Assembly (NCBI RefSeq): GCF_021117425.1 | Contig: NZ_CP088298.1 | Coordinates: 2,046,001-2,110,000, forward strand | Source of the DNA: Brevibacterium zhoupengii | GTDB taxonomy: Bacteria; Actinomycetota; Actinomycetes; Actinomycetales; Brevibacteriaceae | DNA length: 64,000 bases | Direction of reading: 5' to 3' | Shown here: positions 1-9,328 of the stretch, one piece after another | How the letters are laid out: every line of letters starts with the position of its first letter | How positions within the stretch are numbered: the first letter of the stretch is position 1 | Notes under the pieces: model-generated | What the model was told of the DNA's origin: nothing | The model's input: only the letters and a program-made list of their open reading frames with translations | The model's database searches: none | Made by a program: the position numbers and the translations under genes

Positions 1-80
1 GAGGGGAGTGAAAGAGTAGGTCACTTCCGCTACTCGAGCTCATAACCGGCAATTCGTCCTGTGGACAGCCCGTCGGGTGG

Positions 81-716
81 GTGCGAAAGTCGATACTCAG
101 CAAACTCACAAGGAGAGACAGTCGATTCCGCGTTCGTCGAATTTCCTATGATGGGTGGGTGGCGACTCAACAGCGATGGACCGAAGAGGACGTACTGCGG
201 GCGATCGCCCGCGGCGAGATCGAAGTGCGCCGTTCGGCACGGCGGAAGAAGACCATCTCGGTCTCAAAGGAATTGGGGACGTATGTGCTCAGCACGCCGG
301 TGAGATACAGCGTGGAACACAACATCCGGTCGTTGACCGATCTGTTCAATCGACTGGCGGCCAGGGACCATTCATCGGCGGAGGATCTCGTCGGCTTGGC
401 AGATGAGATGAGCCGACGGTACTTCGGTGGCCGACTGCGTCCTCAGTCGATCAGGTGGGTGACTAACCAGAACATCAGCCGCTGGGCATCCACAACGACC
501 TCATCAGGTGACATCAGGGTCTCTCACCGACTGCAGGCGGTGCCGCGTTGGGTCTTGGAGACGGTCATCGTCCATGAGCTCGCTCATCTGCAGATCGGAC
601 CTCACTCCAAAGCCTTCCACGAACTGGCCGACAGGCACCCGAGACAGGCGGATGCGAAGCACTACCTTGAAGGTTTCAGTGCGGGGGAGCGGTTCAGCCG
701 CGATGGAGGTCGCTGA
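81..716 (+). CDS. YgjP-like (DUF45/M48-type) metallopeptidase
   Basis: A 211-aa cytoplasmic protein with the zinc-protease signature VIVHELAHL (HExxH) near residue 163, followed by the spaced second-shell pattern HSKAFHELADRHP that is typical of the SprT/YgjP (DUF45) family. Family members are putative zinc-dependent peptidases; the substrate is not known. The N-terminal half is basic and carries no signal peptide. The start used is a GTG with only a weak purine-rich sequence upstream, so the true N terminus is uncertain. The 3' end overlaps the convergent NUDIX gene by 23 bp. Family assignment is firm, function is not. Confidence 0.8.
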   Translation: MRKSILSKLTRRDSRFRVRRISYDGWVATQQRWTEEDVLRAIARGEIEVRRSARRKKTISVSKELGTYVLSTPVRYSVEHNIRSLTDLFNRLAARDHSSAEDLVGLADEMSRRYFGGRLRPQSIRWVTNQNISRWASTTTSSGDIRVSHRLQAVPRWVLETVIVHELAHLQIGPHSKAFHELADRHPRQADAKHYLEGFSAGERFSRDGGR

Positions 717-1269
717 CTCGCTGCGACTCCACAGCCGCCCGATAGAGCTTCGGCAGGCGTACGACGAGATCAGGCATGAGTGAGGGCGGCAGGGCAGTCA
801 GCGGGAACCACTTCACAGCCAGAGACTCCTCCGAGACTGTTGGGGCCTGGTCCACGGAGGCGAATGCGGCGAACACCACATCGAAGTGTCGTTCACACGC
901 ACCGAACGAGGCCGAGAGGTCATGGACGTGAAGGTCGATCGGGGCAGGGGAGAACCAGGACAGTTGGCTCAGTCCGCTCTCTTCCATGGCTTCCCTGTGT
1001 GCGGCCGAACACAGGCTGTCATCCTCGGCCTCGAGATGCCCGCCGAATTGGCCCCAAAGGTCTGCCTTGCGGTGGTGGTTGAGGAGCACGGACTCGGTGT
1101 CGGGATCGACGACGACACAACTGGCGGTGATATGTTCGCCGCCTGCCTCTCGTCGCAGCGCGGCATCGCCGACGGTAGAGAACAAATACTCGAAGTCGGG
1201 CCTGAAGCCGGTCGACGCCGACGCCGACGTCGCCCCGACCTCGGCGCGGGCGGTATCGAGACGAATCAT
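694..1269 (-). CDS. NUDIX hydrolase
   Basis: A 191-aa protein carrying a Nudix box (GGHLEAEDD...REAMEESGL, about residues 76-100) with the REUxEExGU core intact, so it should hydrolyse a nucleoside diphosphate linked to another moiety using Mg2+. The spacing between the GGH and RE parts is one or two residues longer than the textbook box, as often seen in actinobacterial members. It directly follows the DUF2342 gene: the TGA of that gene abuts the ATG here, so the two are probably co-transcribed. The substrate cannot be told from sequence. Confidence 0.88.
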   Translation of the reverse strand: MIRLDTARAEVGATSASASTGFRPDFEYLFSTVGDAALRREAGGEHITASCVVVDPDTESVLLNHHRKADLWGQFGGHLEAEDDSLCSAAHREAMEESGLSQLSWFSPAPIDLHVHDLSASFGACERHFDVVFAAFASVDQAPTVSEESLAVKWFPLTALPPSLMPDLVVRLPKLYRAAVESQRVSDLHRG

Positions 1270-2715
1270 TCAGTTCTCGCTGCGGCCGCCGGTGCCGTCG
1301 CTGTCATCTGTGTCTTCATCGTTGTCGGATTCCGAGTCGGAATCGGAGCTCGAGTCGGATGTGGAATCGGTGTTGGAATCGGTGGTCTCAGTTCCTTCGA
1401 TTCCCTCGGCGAGAATGCGGCTCAGTGCCTCGTCGAGTGTCGATTCGCTGGTCCATTCGGCGTGACGACGCTCCGAGTATCCCAGGGGGTCATCGAGGTC
1501 CTGCGTCGTCGGCAGAAGGTCGGGGTGTGAGAACACCTTGTCTCTGGCCTCGGTGCCGCCCTGAGTCTCGAGGTATCCGAACAGCGCCGCAGCATCGCGC
1601 AGGCGCCGTGGGTTGAACTCCAGGCCCACCAGGGTCGAGAAAGTCTTCTCGGCCGGACCTGCAGTAGCCCGGCGGCGGCGAAGCGCCTCTCGGATCTGAT
1701 CGCGTCCGGGCAGATGCGCACATGCCGAATAGACGACCACATCGACCCATCCTGCGATGACGGCAAGGAGGTTCTCCAGGTTCGTCAGAGCCTTCTTCTG
1801 ATCCTCAGTGGTCGGAGGGTTGAACAGGCCCTGGCGAATGTTGTCGCTGAGATCGGAGATGTTAGACGGATCGATCTGGGTCGCCATGTCTTCGATCTGC
1901 GAAGTGTCGACCTTGAGGCCCTGCGCATAGCGGGTCAATGCGGTCTCGACCTGGGCGCTCAGCCAAGGGGCACGCTCGAACAGCGCAAGATGCGCAAGCT
2001 CTTGGGCAGCGAGGTAGATCCGGACTTCCGAGGCATCCACATCGATCTCCGAGGCGAACTTCTCCACATTGGTCTCGACGAGGACCGCAGCGTCATGCGG
2101 CAGGAGCGGCAGACCCACCTCGGTGCCGGTGAGAACGCTCTCCGACAGTGCGCCCACAGCCTGACCGATCTGCATCGCGAACATCGAGTCACTCATCGAA
2201 CCGAACATCGACGAGGCACCCGCGAGGATGCCCTTCATCTCCGCCGGTACCTGAGTCTCAAGGGTCTCTGTCAGGGCAGAGGACATGTTCGCTTTGATCG
2301 GGAGCACGAACTTCTGCCATCCGGGCATCGTCTCGCTCACCCACTCCGCGCGGGTGACAGTTCGAGCCGTGCGATTGGCCACGGAGAACTCTGTCGCTTC
2401 GGCCAGCCACAGCTCAGCAAGTCGGAAGGCGTCGGTCGTCGCCTTCACCGATTCGTCTCCTACGGCAGGATCCGGGGTTGGAACCGACTTCTGAGCGATC
2501 GACGTCGCCTGGGCCTGGGGATCAGCACCCTGCCCGAAGAGACCCTGCATCTGGTTCATGATGGTGGACATCATCGCCGGATCGATCTGAAAGCCCTGCG
2601 GCCCCGTATTTCCGTTCTTGTCATCGCCCTGACCGGAGCCGGGACCGTTCGCTCCGAAGAGCATTCCGAAGATCTGTTCGAACGGATTCTGCTCGTTGTT
2701 GTTGTCGTCGCTCAT
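1270..2715 (-). CDS. DUF2342 zinc-dependent metalloprotease-like protein
   Basis: A 481-aa protein of the actinobacterial DUF2342 family (annotated zinc-dependent metalloprotease or putative hydrolase). The N terminus is rich in Gly/Asn/Gln, followed by the conserved helical region (SVANRTARTVTRAEWV) and the pseudo-HExxH segment AAQELAHLALFERAPWL near residue 240, where the usual first His is Gln. The last 35 or so residues are an acidic Ser/Asp tract. No signal peptide. It is divergent from the PDZ-protease gene, with about 170 bp between them holding both promoters. Whether it is catalytic is unproven; the His-to-Gln change argues for caution. Confidence 0.8.
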   Translation of the reverse strand: MSDDNNNEQNPFEQIFGMLFGANGPGSGQGDDKNGNTGPQGFQIDPAMMSTIMNQMQGLFGQGADPQAQATSIAQKSVPTPDPAVGDESVKATTDAFRLAELWLAEATEFSVANRTARTVTRAEWVSETMPGWQKFVLPIKANMSSALTETLETQVPAEMKGILAGASSMFGSMSDSMFAMQIGQAVGALSESVLTGTEVGLPLLPHDAAVLVETNVEKFASEIDVDASEVRIYLAAQELAHLALFERAPWLSAQVETALTRYAQGLKVDTSQIEDMATQIDPSNISDLSDNIRQGLFNPPTTEDQKKALTNLENLLAVIAGWVDVVVYSACAHLPGRDQIREALRRRRATAGPAEKTFSTLVGLEFNPRRLRDAAALFGYLETQGGTEARDKVFSHPDLLPTTQDLDDPLGYSERRHAEWTSESTLDEALSRILAEGIEGTETTDSNTDSTSDSSSDSDSESDNDEDTDDSDGTGGRSEN

Positions 2716-2886
2716 TTTCTCAATGCCCCCAAGAATCGGTTTGTCTTCTACGTTAACGGTTCCGGATGTGGGAAGCTTCCCAATTCCGGGAGGTTTCGGA
2801 GGATGTTCGCACCGGGCGAAAGGAGTCTGTGAAACTCACAGTCAGGTTTCAACTAGACTGGTGGGGCGGTGCAGCGAAAGGAACAC

Positions 2887-4029
2887 ATGACAGCTAATGC
2901 CCCTCGGGCCGTGCCGGTGCCCGCAGCACCGATGCGTGGCGAAACTCGACGACGCGCTCCACGTCTGACCACGACTTCAGGGGTCATGACATATATCCTC
3001 ATCGCACTTGCAGTTTTACTGCCTGTTCCATACATGTTGCAGCTGCCCGGACCCGTGTTCAACACTCTCGGTGACTATCAGGGCAAACCCATGATCGATG
3101 TCTCCGGCGCGAAGACCTACCCGACCGACGGTCGTATAGACATGCTCACCGTGGCCGTGAGCGGTGGCCCGGGACGTGACACCTATGCTTCGCAGGCGCT
3201 GGGAGCACTGCTCCACGGCAAAGAGACCGTCATTCCCACTGAGGCCTACTATCCTCTTGATACGACTCGGGAGGACGTGACCGCTTCGAACGCTGTTGAG
3301 ATGTCCTCCAGCCAGGATGTGGCCGTGGCCGCAGCGATGGGACAACTCGACAAACCGTACAAGGTTCATCTCCTCGTCGGCGACGTGGTTCCAGACTCAC
3401 CCGCCGAGGCGGAGCTGCGCAAGGGTGATCGCCTCATATCCGTCAATGGGAAGAAACTGGACTCCGACCCGGCAGCAGCGCAGATCATGAGTGAGACGGT
3501 GCAGGCTTCCGAATCCGTGGACGTTGTCGTCGAACGCGGAGACAAAGAAGTCGACGTCGAGTTGAAGCCGGACACGATCGACGGGCGCAAAGCCATCGGC
3601 ATCAGCATGAAGCAGGACTTCGAGTTCCCCGTCGACGTGGCATTCAACGTCGAAGGTATCGGCGGTCCCTCCGCCGGCACCATGTTCGCCTTGGCGATCG
3701 TCGACGAACTCACCCCCGGTGCCATGACCGGTGGAAAGCACGTGGCAGGAACCGGGGAAATCGATCCTGCAGGAAAAGTGGGGCCCATCGGCGGTGCCCG
3801 ACAGAAGGTAGCAGCCTCGACTGCACAGGGGGCGAAGCTCTTCCTTTCGCCCGCAGACAACTGTGCGGAGGTCATCCAAGCTGCCGATCAGTCCAAAATC
3901 ACGGTGGCACGCATCGACACCCTCGATGACGCGCAGAACGCCGTGGAGCAGTACGCAGCCGGAGACACCTCTGACCTCAGGAAGTGTTCAGCCGGCGGCG
4001 CCGACAACAACAATGAGAAAGGGCAGTAG
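2887..4029 (+). CDS. PDZ-domain Lon-like serine protease (YlbL type)
   Basis: A membrane-anchored protease of the S16/Lon-like YlbL family, about 380 aa. An Arg-rich N terminus leads into one TM segment (MTYILIALAVLLPVPYML). A PDZ domain follows (VGDVVPDSPAEAELRKGDRLISVNG), then the Lon-type catalytic domain with nucleophile Ser in GGPSAGTMFAL and the partner Lys in GGARQKV, a Ser-Lys dyad. The ATG at 2887 is chosen over a GTG 18 nt upstream because AAAGGAA lies 4-5 nt before it. The stop overlaps the next start by one base, so it is coupled to UPF0182. In Bacillus, YlbL cleaves a division inhibitor; the role here is unknown. Confidence 0.88.
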   Translation: MTANAPRAVPVPAAPMRGETRRRAPRLTTTSGVMTYILIALAVLLPVPYMLQLPGPVFNTLGDYQGKPMIDVSGAKTYPTDGRIDMLTVAVSGGPGRDTYASQALGALLHGKETVIPTEAYYPLDTTREDVTASNAVEMSSSQDVAVAAAMGQLDKPYKVHLLVGDVVPDSPAEAELRKGDRLISVNGKKLDSDPAAAQIMSETVQASESVDVVVERGDKEVDVELKPDTIDGRKAIGISMKQDFEFPVDVAFNVEGIGGPSAGTMFALAIVDELTPGAMTGGKHVAGTGEIDPAGKVGPIGGARQKVAASTAQGAKLFLSPADNCAEVIQAADQSKITVARIDTLDDAQNAVEQYAAGDTSDLRKCSAGGADNNNEKGQ

Positions 4030-7000
4030 TGAGCTCTCCGTCCTCACCCACCTCCGCACGAATGCCGACGAACCGGCCCAGACGTTCGCCATTGCTACTC
4101 ACACTCGTGTCAGTGGCGATTCTGCTCGTCGCCTTCATCTCGTTCACACAGGTGTACACCGAAATCCTGTGGTTCAAGCAGATTGACGCCTCTCAGGTGT
4201 TCCGCACTATGTGGTTCACCCGCGGACTGACCTTCCTGGCTGGGTTCGTCGTCATGGCCGTCCCCGTATGGCTGAGCCTGCATCTGGCCTTCCGCAATCG
4301 TCCGGTATATGCTCCGACGACTCCGCGACAGGAGAACCTCGACCGGTACCGTGAAGCGATCGAACCGCTGCGCAAGGTTGCGACGTTCGCGATCCCAGCG
4401 GTCGTCGGTGTGCTCAGCGGAATCACCGCCTCGGCGCATTGGAACACCGTCCTGCAGTGGATGAATTCGACGTCCTTCGGGTCGCAGGACGCCCAGTTCG
4501 GGATGGACAAGTCCTTCTTCGTCTTCGTTCTGCCGGGCCTCCGCCTCATCGGCGACCAGGTGGGGATGGCAATCCTGCTCTCTCTCATCGCTGCTCTCGT
4601 GGGACATTATCTCTTCGGCGGCATTCGGCCGGGCGAGCAGAAGGGGGTCATCCTCACGAAGACCGCCCAGTGGCAGTTGGGAATCACAGTCGCCGCCCTG
4701 GTCCTCGTGCAGGCAGGTCGACTGTGGCTTGCCCGCTACGAACGGCTGACAGGCACCAGTGGCATTGTTCCCGGTGTGACCTACACCGACGACAGGGCGG
4801 CTCTTCCGGCCATGGCCATCGTCGCTATCGCAGCGGTGCTCGTGGCGTTCCTGTTCGTCTACACCGCGTGGAGGGGCAACTGGCGCATCTCGCTCATTGC
4901 GACTGCCACGCTCATCGTCCTCGGCGGTATCTCGATCATCGCCTACCCCGCCATGGTTCAGCAGTTCCAGGTCAGTCCGTCCCAGCAGAGCCTGGAATCG
5001 GAATACATTCAGCACAACATCGATGCGACCCGTGACGGCTTCGATTTCGAAGACATCGACGTGACTCCCTATGAACCGAGCACGACTGGTGAGAAGGGCG
5101 CATTGCGAGCAGACGCTGAGACTGCTGCCTCGATTCGCCTGCTGGACCCCAACCTGGTTTCGGACACGTTCCGCCAGCTGCAGCAGGTCAGGCCCTACTA
5201 CTCCTTCCCTGAGCAGCTCGACGTCGACCGCTACGAGATCGACGGCGATATGCGCGATACAGTCATCGCGGTGCGCGAGCTTGCTCCGGACTCGGTGAAC
5301 AACCAGAGCTGGTACAACCGCGCGATCGTCTACACCCATGGCTTCGGAGTCGTTGCTGCCAACGGCAACCAGCGCAGTCCTGATGGTGAGCCGTTGTTCA
5401 TGGAATCCGATATCCCGCCTAAGGGGGAGTTCCCCGACTACGAGCCTCGTGTGTACTTCGGTGAGAGCTCACCGGACTACTCGATCGTCGGCGGTGCGAA
5501 AGACGCGACTCCTCGCGAGCTCGACTACCCCTCCGATGAGGACAGCGGCTCGGGCCAGGTGAACAACACGTTCACCGGCGACGGTGGCCCATCTGTGGGA
5601 GGACTCTTCAACCGACTCGCCTATGCACTCAAGTATCAGGATGAGCAGATCCTGCTCTCTGACGCTGTCAACGAGAATTCTCAGATCCTCTACGAGCGCC
5701 ACCCACGTGAGCGCGTGCAGAAGTTGGCACCGTTCCTCAAGATCGACGGCGACCCCTATCCGGCTGTCGTCGATGGCAAGATCAAGTGGATCCTTGATGG
5801 CTATACGACTGCAAAGGACTACCCGTATTCGACTCCTCAGCCTCTGCAGGAGGCGACAGAGGACTCGGTGACGGCGACCGCACCCAATGCTGTGGCCACA
5901 CTTCCGGATGAAGAGGTCAACTACATCCGGAACTCGGTCAAGATCACGGTCGATGCCTACGACGGCTCGGTTGACATGTTCCAGTGGGACAAGGAAGATC
6001 CCGTGCTCAAGACGTGGATGAAGATCTTCCCTGACCTCATCAAACCGTCGTCCGAAATGTCGGGCGACCTGATGAGCCACGTGCGTTATCCGGAGGATCT
6101 ATTCAAGGTTCAGCGCGACCTGCTCACGAAGTACCATGTGACCTCGGCCAGCGAGTTCTACACCGGCCAGGACTTCTGGACTTTGCCGACGGATCCGACG
6201 AAGCAGGCTAACAGCGGCCTGACTCAACCACCGTTCTACATGACCCTGCAGATGCCGGGGCAGAAGAATCCGTCGTTCTCCCTCACAAGCTCCTATATTC
6301 CGGCACGATCTTCCGAAGGACAGGCCCGGAACAACCTGACCGGCTTCCTGTCAGCAGATGCTGATGCCGGCAAGACCAAGGGCGAGGTGGCAGAGGGCTA
6401 CGGCAAGTTGAGGCTTCTGCAGCTGCCGCGTAACACGACGGTGCCCGGCCCCGGCCAGGCACAGAACAACTTCAATACTGCTCCAGATGTGCAGCGCAGC
6501 CTCAACCTGCTGCGTCAGGGTGAGTCTGAGGTGCAGAACGGCAACCTGCTGACTCTGCCCGTCGGCGGCGGTCTGCTCTACGTTCAGCCCGTCTACGTCC
6601 GGTCCGCCGGCGATACGTCCTACCCGCTGCTTCAGCACGTGCTGGTGGCCTTCGGCGAGGACATTGGATTCGCTCCGACCCTTGACGAAGCTCTCGACCA
6701 GGTCTTCGGCGGCGATTCCGGCGCCAAGGCCGGTGACGCAGGGACCGAGGACAGCGGTGCTGCAGGCGAATCCGGTGGGTCCAGCAGCGGAGGCGACTCC
6801 GCCGCGGCGCCGAAGAATGACCAGAACCTCAACGAGGCGCTGCAAGAAGCCAAGAAGGCAATGGAGGATTCCGACGCAGCCCTCAAGGAGGGTGACTTCG
6901 AGAAGTACGGTAAGGCCCAGGACCGACTGAAGAATGCGATTGAAGATGCGGTAGCAGCCGATCCTTCACTCGCCGAGGATGGTTCGAAGGATGGGGCGTC

Positions 7001-7043
7001 TGCTCCAGCCAGTGCTCCGGCTGATGAAGGCGGAGGCAACTGA
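4029..7043 (+). CDS. UPF0182 family large membrane protein
   Basis: A 1004-aa UPF0182 (PF03699) protein. About seven TM segments occupy the first 300 residues (for example LLLTLVSVAILLVAFISF and GMAILLSLIAALVGHYLF), followed by a large predicted extracytoplasmic domain with many Tyr/Pro/Asp motifs. The last 130 residues form an Ala/Gly/Ser spacer and a charged helical coiled tail. The GTG start overlaps the preceding TAG by one base, so it is translationally coupled to the PDZ protease. The family is nearly universal in actinobacteria and has no established function. A strong hairpin terminator follows. Confidence 0.9.
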   Translation: MSSPSSPTSARMPTNRPRRSPLLLTLVSVAILLVAFISFTQVYTEILWFKQIDASQVFRTMWFTRGLTFLAGFVVMAVPVWLSLHLAFRNRPVYAPTTPRQENLDRYREAIEPLRKVATFAIPAVVGVLSGITASAHWNTVLQWMNSTSFGSQDAQFGMDKSFFVFVLPGLRLIGDQVGMAILLSLIAALVGHYLFGGIRPGEQKGVILTKTAQWQLGITVAALVLVQAGRLWLARYERLTGTSGIVPGVTYTDDRAALPAMAIVAIAAVLVAFLFVYTAWRGNWRISLIATATLIVLGGISIIAYPAMVQQFQVSPSQQSLESEYIQHNIDATRDGFDFEDIDVTPYEPSTTGEKGALRADAETAASIRLLDPNLVSDTFRQLQQVRPYYSFPEQLDVDRYEIDGDMRDTVIAVRELAPDSVNNQSWYNRAIVYTHGFGVVAANGNQRSPDGEPLFMESDIPPKGEFPDYEPRVYFGESSPDYSIVGGAKDATPRELDYPSDEDSGSGQVNNTFTGDGGPSVGGLFNRLAYALKYQDEQILLSDAVNENSQILYERHPRERVQKLAPFLKIDGDPYPAVVDGKIKWILDGYTTAKDYPYSTPQPLQEATEDSVTATAPNAVATLPDEEVNYIRNSVKITVDAYDGSVDMFQWDKEDPVLKTWMKIFPDLIKPSSEMSGDLMSHVRYPEDLFKVQRDLLTKYHVTSASEFYTGQDFWTLPTDPTKQANSGLTQPPFYMTLQMPGQKNPSFSLTSSYIPARSSEGQARNNLTGFLSADADAGKTKGEVAEGYGKLRLLQLPRNTTVPGPGQAQNNFNTAPDVQRSLNLLRQGESEVQNGNLLTLPVGGGLLYVQPVYVRSAGDTSYPLLQHVLVAFGEDIGFAPTLDEALDQVFGGDSGAKAGDAGTEDSGAAGESGGSSSGGDSAAAPKNDQNLNEALQEAKKAMEDSDAALKEGDFEKYGKAQDRLKNAIEDAVAADPSLAEDGSKDGASAPASAPADEGGGN

Positions 7044-7065
7044 CGCCGGGCACGGTCGACACTGA

Positions 7066-7113
7066 ATGAGTCAGGCCCCTGCGATCCGATCGGATCCCAG
7101 GGGCCTGACTCAT
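7066..7113. terminator. Bidirectional hairpin between UPF0182 and the binding-protein gene
   Basis: Long inverted repeat: ATGAGTCAGGCCCCTG pairs with CAGGGGCCTGACTCAT around a short GATC-rich loop. It sits between convergent genes and can serve both strands, although no T-run follows on either side. Confidence 0.8.
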
Positions 7114-7123
7114 GTGTCGTCGG

Positions 7124-8149
7124 TCAGTTTGTCAGATACTCATCAAGATCGTCGACGATCTGCTCGGCTCCGATGGGTCCCAACCCGAGGAACCACACGT
7201 CGTCTTCGACACGGATGGCTCTGTCGTCCTTGACTGCTGGCAGTCCCGCCCACTGGCTGCCGGACAGTGCTGTGGTCTCACCGGTGGCCTCAGGATCGCC
7301 ATAGCTGGTGTAGAAGACATAGTCCCCTCCAGCTTGGTCAAGGTTCTCCGGAGAAATCTCGACCGCGAGCTCATCGATGTCCTGTGATTCAGGGCGAGCG
7401 AGTCCGGCGTCGTCGAGGATGACACCGATCAGAGATTTGTTGCCGTAGAGCCGCAGTCTCTCGGGCATGAAGCGCACGAGTGAGATCGTCGGGTTGCCAT
7501 CGACCGAGTCGTCGAGCTCATCAGTGGCCTTCGCATAGTCGTTGAGTACGTCTGTTGCTTCATCTTCCATACCCAGTGCTTCGCCGACAAGTATGAAGTT
7601 CTCCTTCCACGGGAAGCCCGGGCGAATCGAAAACACGGTGGGGGCGATGGATTCGAGCTCGTCATGGAGAGTGTCAGCACGCAGCTGGCTGCCAAGAATC
7701 AGGTCCGGTTCGAGCGTCGCGATTGCTTCGAGATCGAGTTCGTTGATCGTTCCCACTGTGTCGACTCCTTCGACCTGATCGGCAAGGTAGGAAGGCACTG
7801 CGTTTGCTCCCTCAGTTGTGACCATGCCGACGGGCGTGATGCCCAAAGCGAGGACATCGTCGAGTTCGCCGGTGTCGAGGACGACGACGCGCTTGGGCCG
7901 CTCTGCAATCTCAGTGGTCCCATTGGCATGTTTGACCGTGCGAGGAAAGACCCCGGGTTCGGCATCGCTGCCGAGTTCAGCGGTCTCTTTATCGGCTGTG
8001 GCGAAGGCTTTGCCGCCGGTGGCGACGTCCTTCTTGCCAGTGCTCTCATCCCTATCATTGTCTGTGCCGGATGTGCAGGCGCTGGTGAGTAGGAGGAAGG
8101 ACAGCGCGGTAGCAGCAATGGCTAATGTGCTGCGAGAAGAAGAGTTCAT
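7124..8149 (-). CDS. Iron-siderophore ABC transporter substrate-binding lipoprotein
   Basis: A 341-aa FecB/FepB-type periplasmic-binding lipoprotein. The hydrophobic signal ends in lipobox LLTSAC (lipidated Cys near residue 25). The mature part shows the class III binding fold: TEIAERPKRVVVLDTGELDDVLALGITPVG, then ATLEPDLILGSQLR. An in-frame Met exists 39 nt upstream, but the ATG at 8149 gives a standard lipoprotein signal and lies just next to a DtxR-type box. No permease or ATPase gene is adjacent, so it must work with components encoded elsewhere. The ligand is probably a ferric siderophore, inferred from the family and the iron box. Confidence 0.88.
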   Translation of the reverse strand: MNSSSRSTLAIAATALSFLLLTSACTSGTDNDRDESTGKKDVATGGKAFATADKETAELGSDAEPGVFPRTVKHANGTTEIAERPKRVVVLDTGELDDVLALGITPVGMVTTEGANAVPSYLADQVEGVDTVGTINELDLEAIATLEPDLILGSQLRADTLHDELESIAPTVFSIRPGFPWKENFILVGEALGMEDEATDVLNDYAKATDELDDSVDGNPTISLVRFMPERLRLYGNKSLIGVILDDAGLARPESQDIDELAVEISPENLDQAGGDYVFYTSYGDPEATGETTALSGSQWAGLPAVKDDRAIRVEDDVWFLGLGPIGAEQIVDDLDEYLTN

Positions 8150-8166
8150 AAGGTAAGCATAACCTT
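8150..8166 (-). promoter_or_regulatory. DtxR/IdeR-type iron box overlapping a probable leaderless promoter
   Basis: AAGGTAAGCATAACCTT is a 17-bp quasi-palindrome like actinobacterial DtxR/IdeR operators. Read on the minus strand, TATGCT lies 6 nt before the ATG at 8149, in the place of a -10 box whose start point would be the A of ATG. The operator would then cover the -10 and repress when iron is plentiful. Inference from sequence only. Confidence 0.65.
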
Positions 8167-8180
8167 GCCTACGGCTCCGC

Positions 8181-8498
8181 TCAGTCACGTGTGATGCGTT
8201 GGACGGACATATTCACCCGTTGTCCGAGGAATTCGATTCCCTCCTGCCGCAGCAGATCTCCCGCGGTGCCGGCGTGGCAGGTGCTCGGTGTGCCGTCGGC
8301 ATAGACGATGCGCCACCACGGCGCCGTGTCAGCGATCTGACCTACGAGGCGTCCAGCCTGGCGGGGACCGGCGTTGATGATGGCCGCGATGTCTCCGTAT
8401 GTTGCCACGGATCCAGCAGGCACCGATCTCACGGCCTCGGCCGCGGCGTCGAGGATACCTTGTTGCTTCGCGACCGAAGTCTCAGTCGGGTTGCTCAT
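8181..8498 (-). CDS. Alkyltransferase-like protein (MGMT family, no active-site Cys)
   Basis: A small (105 aa) protein matching the DNA-binding domain of O6-alkylguanine-DNA alkyltransferases. The helix-turn-helix region VATYGDIAAIINAGPRQAGRLVG is clear. The family's PCHRV active-site motif is PWWRIV here, so the acceptor Cys is replaced by Trp, the mark of alkyltransferase-like (ATL) proteins, which flag alkylated bases for nucleotide excision repair. The start at 8498 lies within the end of the upstream gene (17-bp overlap), suggesting coupling; a further in-frame Met 21 nt upstream is less likely. Confidence 0.88.
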   Translation of the reverse strand: MSNPTETSVAKQQGILDAAAEAVRSVPAGSVATYGDIAAIINAGPRQAGRLVGQIADTAPWWRIVYADGTPSTCHAGTAGDLLRQEGIEFLGQRVNMSVQRITRD

Positions 8499-8772
8499 TG
8501 CCAAACCGGCTGATGGCATCGATGGCGCCGTCGTAGGCAGCGGTGATGTCGGTGATGTCTAAACGCTCGGGCAGATCCCCAGCACTTTGGTGTGCCAGCA
8601 GGAATCTGGTCGTCGCATGGGCGGTGGCCTCATCGTCGGCGAGTACGCCATCACTGGTTTCCTCGGCATCAGAAAGGGCCAGGACGAACTCGCAGCCGCC
8701 CTGTCCTGAGCCGACATGGACCAGGAATTCCCCTGTGCTCAGCCGCTCCAGCTCAATTGTCTCAGCGCCCAT
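8482..8772 (-). CDS. Hypothetical protein, 96 aa
   Basis: A short acidic protein not recognised from sequence. It has no TM segment or signal; an N-terminal beta-rich part (ETIELERLSTGEFLVHVGSG) is followed by helical Asp/Ala-rich segments. AAAGG lies 8 nt upstream of the ATG. It overlaps the ATL gene downstream and probably forms one transcript with it, so a link to DNA damage handling is possible but unsupported. Confidence 0.65.
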   Translation of the reverse strand: MGAETIELERLSTGEFLVHVGSGQGGCEFVLALSDAEETSDGVLADDEATAHATTRFLLAHQSAGDLPERLDITDITAAYDGAIDAISRFGNEQPD

Positions 8773-8902
8773 GATCTGCCTTTCTCACCTTGGTTGAGTG
8801 TGAACGTAAGCGTCTCTTCCACCATAGACCCGCAGGTGAAGTCCTGTTGAGGGTGATAGGTGGTTGTTGGTGTGCATCAGGGGACACTGCGCGTGTGAAT
8901 AT

Positions 8903-8935
8903 GCAGAACCCCCATCCAATGGATGGGGGTTCTGC
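8903..8935 (-). terminator. Terminator of tRNA-fMet copy 1
   Basis: Perfect 15-bp stem (GCAGAACCCCCATCC and its complement) with a 3-nt loop, located just downstream of the minus-strand tRNA. A long T-run is missing. Confidence 0.75.
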
Positions 8936-8943
8936 CACTTTCG

Positions 8944-9017
8944 TGGCGGGGGCAAGATTTGAACTTGCGACCTCCGGGTTATGAGCCCGGCGAGCTACCG
9001 AACTGCTCCACCCCGCG
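8944..9017 (-). tRNA. tRNA-fMet (CAT), copy 1
   Basis: 74 nt without encoded CCA. Starts CGCGGGG, has the initiator hallmark of three G:C pairs below the anticodon loop (GGGCTCATAACCC) and a mismatch at position 1:72 (C opposite C), the feature that lets formylase recognise the initiator. Identical to the copy about 385 bp away. Confidence 0.95.
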
Positions 9018-9281
9018 GCGTTTGTTTACTTGGTAAATACTACGTCCTTGCTAGTCAGAAGCATAATCGGGGCGCTTTCCGCGCGCTGGGCCGTGGGTAT
9101 CTGCGACCTCAGAGCCACGGTATGGCCCAGGCGAGTGGCGCACGAGACGGGATGGCCATGGTGCCTAGGCAATCGAAGAAGAGGGGGAGTGCAGGTGGGG
9201 AAAGCAGGGGATGCGATTGTTGAGATCGCATGGTTGAGTCGCCGAGCCCCGTGGGTTGGCCTGACCCAGGCGGAGACAAAA
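9018..9281. other. Spacer between tRNA-fMet copies, no gene supported
   Basis: Open frames exist on both strands but none has a credible ribosome binding site, recognisable protein or consistent codon pattern. Probably holds only the promoter of tRNA copy 1. Confidence 0.5.
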
Positions 9282-9321
9282 AATGTGCCGCAACATCGTG
9301 TATACGATGCTGCGGCACATT
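9282..9321 (-). terminator. Terminator of tRNA-fMet copy 2
   Basis: Stem AATGTGCCGCA with TGCGGCACATT, extended inside by CATCGT/ACGATG around GTAT. On the minus strand it runs into a T-run, so it is a classic intrinsic terminator. Confidence 0.9.
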
Positions 9322-9328
9322 CACAACG

